Positions 61,401 to 64,000 of a stretch of 64,000 nt of DNA are shown here, in pieces; positions within the stretch are counted from its first letter, which is position 1, and every line of letters begins with the position of its first letter. A program made the translations under genes and the position numbers. This DNA is from Polyangiaceae bacterium (GTDB lineage Bacteria; Myxococcota_A; Polyangia; Polyangiales; Polyangiaceae), in the NCBI GenBank assembly GCA_013361525.1, contig JABFXY010000019.1, forward strand, positions 62,001 through 126,000, in the 5' to 3' direction. A model generated the notes under the pieces. The model was not told where the DNA came from. It ran no database searches and was given only the letters and a program-made list of their open reading frames with translations.

Positions 61401-64000
61401 ATGAGTGAGGAAGCCGTATTCCCTCCCGGCACGGTGCTGGCAGGCCGCTATCAAGTTCGACGCGAGCTCGGACGCGGCGGCATGGGCATGGTGTACCTCT
61501 GCCGCGATCTCGCGCTCGACGAACGCGTCGCGCTCAAGCTCTTCGGTCGCCCCGGCGAGACGACGCGACCTGAAGACGCGTGGTGGTTCCAAGAAGAGGC
61601 GCGCGCGCTCGCGGGTCTCAACCATCCGGCGATCGTGCGCGCGCGCGACTTCGGTGCGCTGCAAGACGGCACGCCGTTCCTCGTGATGGATGCGGCGCCT
61701 GGACGATCGCTGCACGAGTGGATCTACCTCGCGCAACACGACGGTCTGTTGCCGTGGCCGGTCGTGTGGTCGTGCACCGATCAGATCCTCGCCGGCCTCG
61801 CGCACGCGCATGCGCGCGGCGTGATCCACGGCGACCTCAAGCCGAGCAACGTGCTGCTCGACATTCCTCCCGAGGGTGAAGAGGCGCGCGCGTACATCCT
61901 CGACCTCGGGCTCGCGTGGCTCATGCAAGATCGCGTCGACCATCGCCTCGATGGTTCGACCGAGGCGGAGCCGACGGTGCGCTACGGCGCAGGCACGCCT
62001 GGATGGATGGCGCCCGAGCAGATTCGATACGCGACGCCACACATCGGACCGGCGACGGATCTCTACGCGCTCGGCTGCATCTTGTTCGCGCTGGTGTCGA
62101 ATCGCGAACCCTACGCGGGCTCGAACGAAGAGCTCTTGCAACAACATCGCAACGCGACGATCCCGGATCCCGGCATTCCGCCGGGGGCGCCGAGCGAGAT
62201 CGGTCCGTTCATCAAGCGCCTCATGGCGAAGCGCCCCTGGCATCGCTTCGCATACGCCGCGGATGCGCGGCGCGCGTGGCGCGCGTTCAAGCCGGAAGAG
62301 TCGGCGACGAGCACGCCCTTGCCGAAGTCGGCTCGGCCGCGGAAAGACATTCGCTCTTCGCGCAACGCGATCCTCGCGGCGGAGGGGTTCGCGCAGGCCG
62401 AGGCGGCGCGGCCGCCGCCGGCCGCGGGGTTGCTCGCGCTTCGTCCCAGCCCGTTCGTCGCGCGCGACGAGGAGCGGCAGCGGCTGCTGACGATCAGTCA
62501 TCAGGTCGCCGACGCGTTCGCGAACCGCCAGAGCGATCCGGCCGCGCGCCGCGTCGTGCTGATGACCGGCGAAGCCGGCGTCGGAAAGAGCCGCATCGCC
62601 GAGTGGCTCTGCGAAGAGGTGCACGAGCGGGGCCTGCTCACGCAGCTGCGCGCGCGCTACCGAAAGATCCCCGCGCCGCTCGACGGCGTCGTCGGCGCCG
62701 TCACACAATATTACCGGCTCGAGCGGGCGGAGCGTGACGTCGCCGAGAAGGTCCTGATGAACCTTTGGGGCGTCGATCCCAGCGACGACGACGGAACGAC
62801 GTGGGTCGCAGCGACGGCCGAATGGCTGTGCCCGACGACCGCCACCGGCAAGATCGGCCCGAGCGGCAAGCGCTTCGCACTCGACCACCCGGAGCTGCGA
62901 TGGCTGGTGATGCGCCGCACGCTCGAGCGCATCGCGAACGACCGGCCGATCCTGCTGTGGATGGACGACATTCACCTCGCGCCGCCCGGTACCTACGAGA
63001 ACATCACGCGCCTCATCAAAGAGAGCGAGCGGCTTTCCGTGCTCGTCGTCGCGACCGTCCGCACCGAGGCGATCGAGGCCGAGCCGCAGAACGCAGAGCG
63101 CCTTCGCATGATGATGGCGACGGTGAACGCCGAGCTCATGCCGGTCACGCCGCTCGACGCCCCGAACACGCACGAGCTGTTGAAAGAGACGTTGCCGCTC
63201 GATGAAGCCGCGGTGACCGAGGCGGCGGCACGCAGCAAGGGCAACCCGCTGTTTGCGCTGCAGCTGCTCCACGCGTGGGCGATGGGCGGCCACCTCGAGA
63301 TGCGCGACGGCCTGTACCATGTGCCTCGCGCATCGCTCGCGACGCGCGCGAGCACCACCGGTGACCTCTGGGAAGAGCGGCTGCAAGCCGTACCGGAAGA
63401 GTTCCGTCGCGCGGCGCTCGCAGCGGCGGCGCTCGGCGGCGACATCCGTCGCGACGTCTTGCGGGCCGAATACGAGCGTCTCGACATCGACGCAGCGCGC
63501 GCGATCGCCGTCCTCAAACGCGCACAGATCCTCCTCGCGTCCGGCACCGAGAAGCTGCGCTGGCCGCACGCCCTCCTCCAAGAGCACCTGCTCACGCAGC
63601 TCTTCTCGCGCCACGACGCCGCACAGATCTTCCACGCCGCGGCGGACGCGCTCAGCCACCATCCGGCCGCGGGCACGCGCCGCATCGTGCGCCACCGCGT
63701 CGTGAACCTCATCCGCGCGAACGCGGTGAACACCGCGGCCGACCTGCTCCATGGCTTCATCGCCGCGAACTGGGGTCGCTCGCGCGAGACGGCCGCGACG
63801 CTCCGCGATCTCGCGCTCCTCGACGGGCGCATCGACGGTCGCGCGGCGGCGGTCCAACACCTCTGGCGCGGCGAAGCGCTTCGCCACGCAGGCCGTCTCG
63901 AGGACGCTCGTCGCGAAGCGGAAGCGGCACGACAAATGTTCCAAGAGCAAGGCGAGCGTCGCAGCGAAGCGACTTGTTTGCGCCTGCTCGGCCACATCGC
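61401..64000 (+). CDS. Ser/Thr kinase fused to STAND-type NTPase, 3' end outside the window
   Basis: Open from the ATG at 61401 to the end of the window, so at least 866 residues. Residues ~16-285 are a kinase domain (GRYQVRRELGRGGMGMVYL, VALKLF, GTPGWMAPEQ) in which the catalytic HRD is HGD (VIHGDLKPSN) and DFG is DLG (ILDLGLAW): the catalytic Asp and metal Asp remain, the Arg of HRD is lost, so activation-loop regulation is probably absent. After a linker comes a STAND/AAA-like NTPase with Walker A GEAGVGKSR and a Walker B ILLWMDD, then helical repeats. The layout is that of PknK-type regulators. A long open frame on the opposite strand is not real. Confidence 0.9.
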   Translation, partial: MSEEAVFPPGTVLAGRYQVRRELGRGGMGMVYLCRDLALDERVALKLFGRPGETTRPEDAWWFQEEARALAGLNHPAIVRARDFGALQDGTPFLVMDAAPGRSLHEWIYLAQHDGLLPWPVVWSCTDQILAGLAHAHARGVIHGDLKPSNVLLDIPPEGEEARAYILDLGLAWLMQDRVDHRLDGSTEAEPTVRYGAGTPGWMAPEQIRYATPHIGPATDLYALGCILFALVSNREPYAGSNEELLQQHRNATIPDPGIPPGAPSEIGPFIKRLMAKRPWHRFAYAADARRAWRAFKPEESATSTPLPKSARPRKDIRSSRNAILAAEGFAQAEAARPPPAAGLLALRPSPFVARDEERQRLLTISHQVADAFANRQSDPAARRVVLMTGEAGVGKSRIAEWLCEEVHERGLLTQLRARYRKIPAPLDGVVGAVTQYYRLERAERDVAEKVLMNLWGVDPSDDDGTTWVAATAEWLCPTTATGKIGPSGKRFALDHPELRWLVMRRTLERIANDRPILLWMDDIHLAPPGTYENITRLIKESERLSVLVVATVRTEAIEAEPQNAERLRMMMATVNAELMPVTPLDAPNTHELLKETLPLDEAAVTEAAARSKGNPLFALQLLHAWAMGGHLEMRDGLYHVPRASLATRASTTGDLWEERLQAVPEEFRRAALAAAALGGDIRRDVLRAEYERLDIDAARAIAVLKRAQILLASGTEKLRWPHALLQEHLLTQLFSRHDAAQIFHAAADALSHHPAAGTRRIVRHRVVNLIRANAVNTAADLLHGFIAANWGRSRETAATLRDLALLDGRIDGRAAAVQHLWRGEALRHAGRLEDARREAEAARQMFQEQGERRSEATCLRLLGHI

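Noticed and set aside
61383..63995. 870-residue open frame on the minus strand
   Set aside because: It is Arg/Ala-rich, has no domain, and lies opposite a clear kinase-NTPase gene on the plus strand with intact motifs.

Overview
This is a GC-rich, gene-dense bacterial chromosome segment that most resembles a myxobacterium (Myxococcota, probably the Polyangia/Sorangium side). The signs are long Gly-Gly-X lipoproteins with Cys-rich disulfide repeats, eukaryote-like Ser/Thr kinases (one with a fused NTPase), a two-RRM protein with a glycine-rich tail, DnaJ/TPR regulators, and many GTGA/ATGA stop-start overlaps. Taxonomy and functions are read from the sequence and from family knowledge; no search was run.

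Layout. 1-2.0 kb: the end of a Ser/Thr kinase gene and a small unknown gene. 2.06-3.74 kb (minus): a three-part protein (helical N-domain, HFCD/EpiD-like flavoprotein, methyltransferase) coupled to a 70-residue Gly-rich peptide or lipoprotein. 3.8-8.7 kb (plus): a DUF2169 protein, a beta-helix lipoprotein and an outer-membrane barrel. 8.7-12.5 kb (minus): a Baeyer-Villiger-type monooxygenase, a ferritin-like lipoprotein and a cytosolic-type M14 carboxypeptidase, the last divergent from an ATP-grasp ligase (12.5-13.8 kb). 13.9-21.6 kb (minus): an orphan type VI secretion island (VgrG, PAAR protein, FHA-DUF4123 adaptor and unknown cargo or accessory genes). 21.7-27.0 kb: a ROK kinase, a degenerate LytM protein and a giant C-type-lectin/lamin-tail lipoprotein. 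27.2-31.9 kb: Dps, a universal stress protein, a beta-flower repeat protein, a GspC-like PDZ protein and another Gly-rich lipoprotein.

31.9-40.8 kb (minus): DnaJ-TPR protein, DnaK, an acidic regulator, an M1 peptidase and a membrane protein whose reading frame ends inside tRNA-Phe. 40.9-42.9 kb (minus): an ECF sigma factor, a membrane anti-sigma candidate and a lipoprotein. 43.2-50.2 kb: a rhomboid protease, then the rod-shape cluster mreB-(560 bp)-mreC-mreD-mrdA-rodA on the minus strand. 50.4-53.6 kb (minus): rpmG, the RRM protein and lgt. 53.7-61.2 kb: a patatin lipase and a molybdenum-cofactor cluster (moaB, moeA on plus; moaE, a NarM-like/MoaC fusion, moaA, moaD on minus) around a second monooxygenase that has a palindromic operator over its promoter. 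From 61.4 kb to the end: a kinase-NTPase regulator that runs off the window.

The strongest candidates for undescribed biology are the flavoprotein-methyltransferase/small-peptide pair, the NarM-like/MoaC fusion, the FHA-DUF4123 T6SS island with its 601-residue cargo candidate, and the ATP-grasp/M14 divergent pair.
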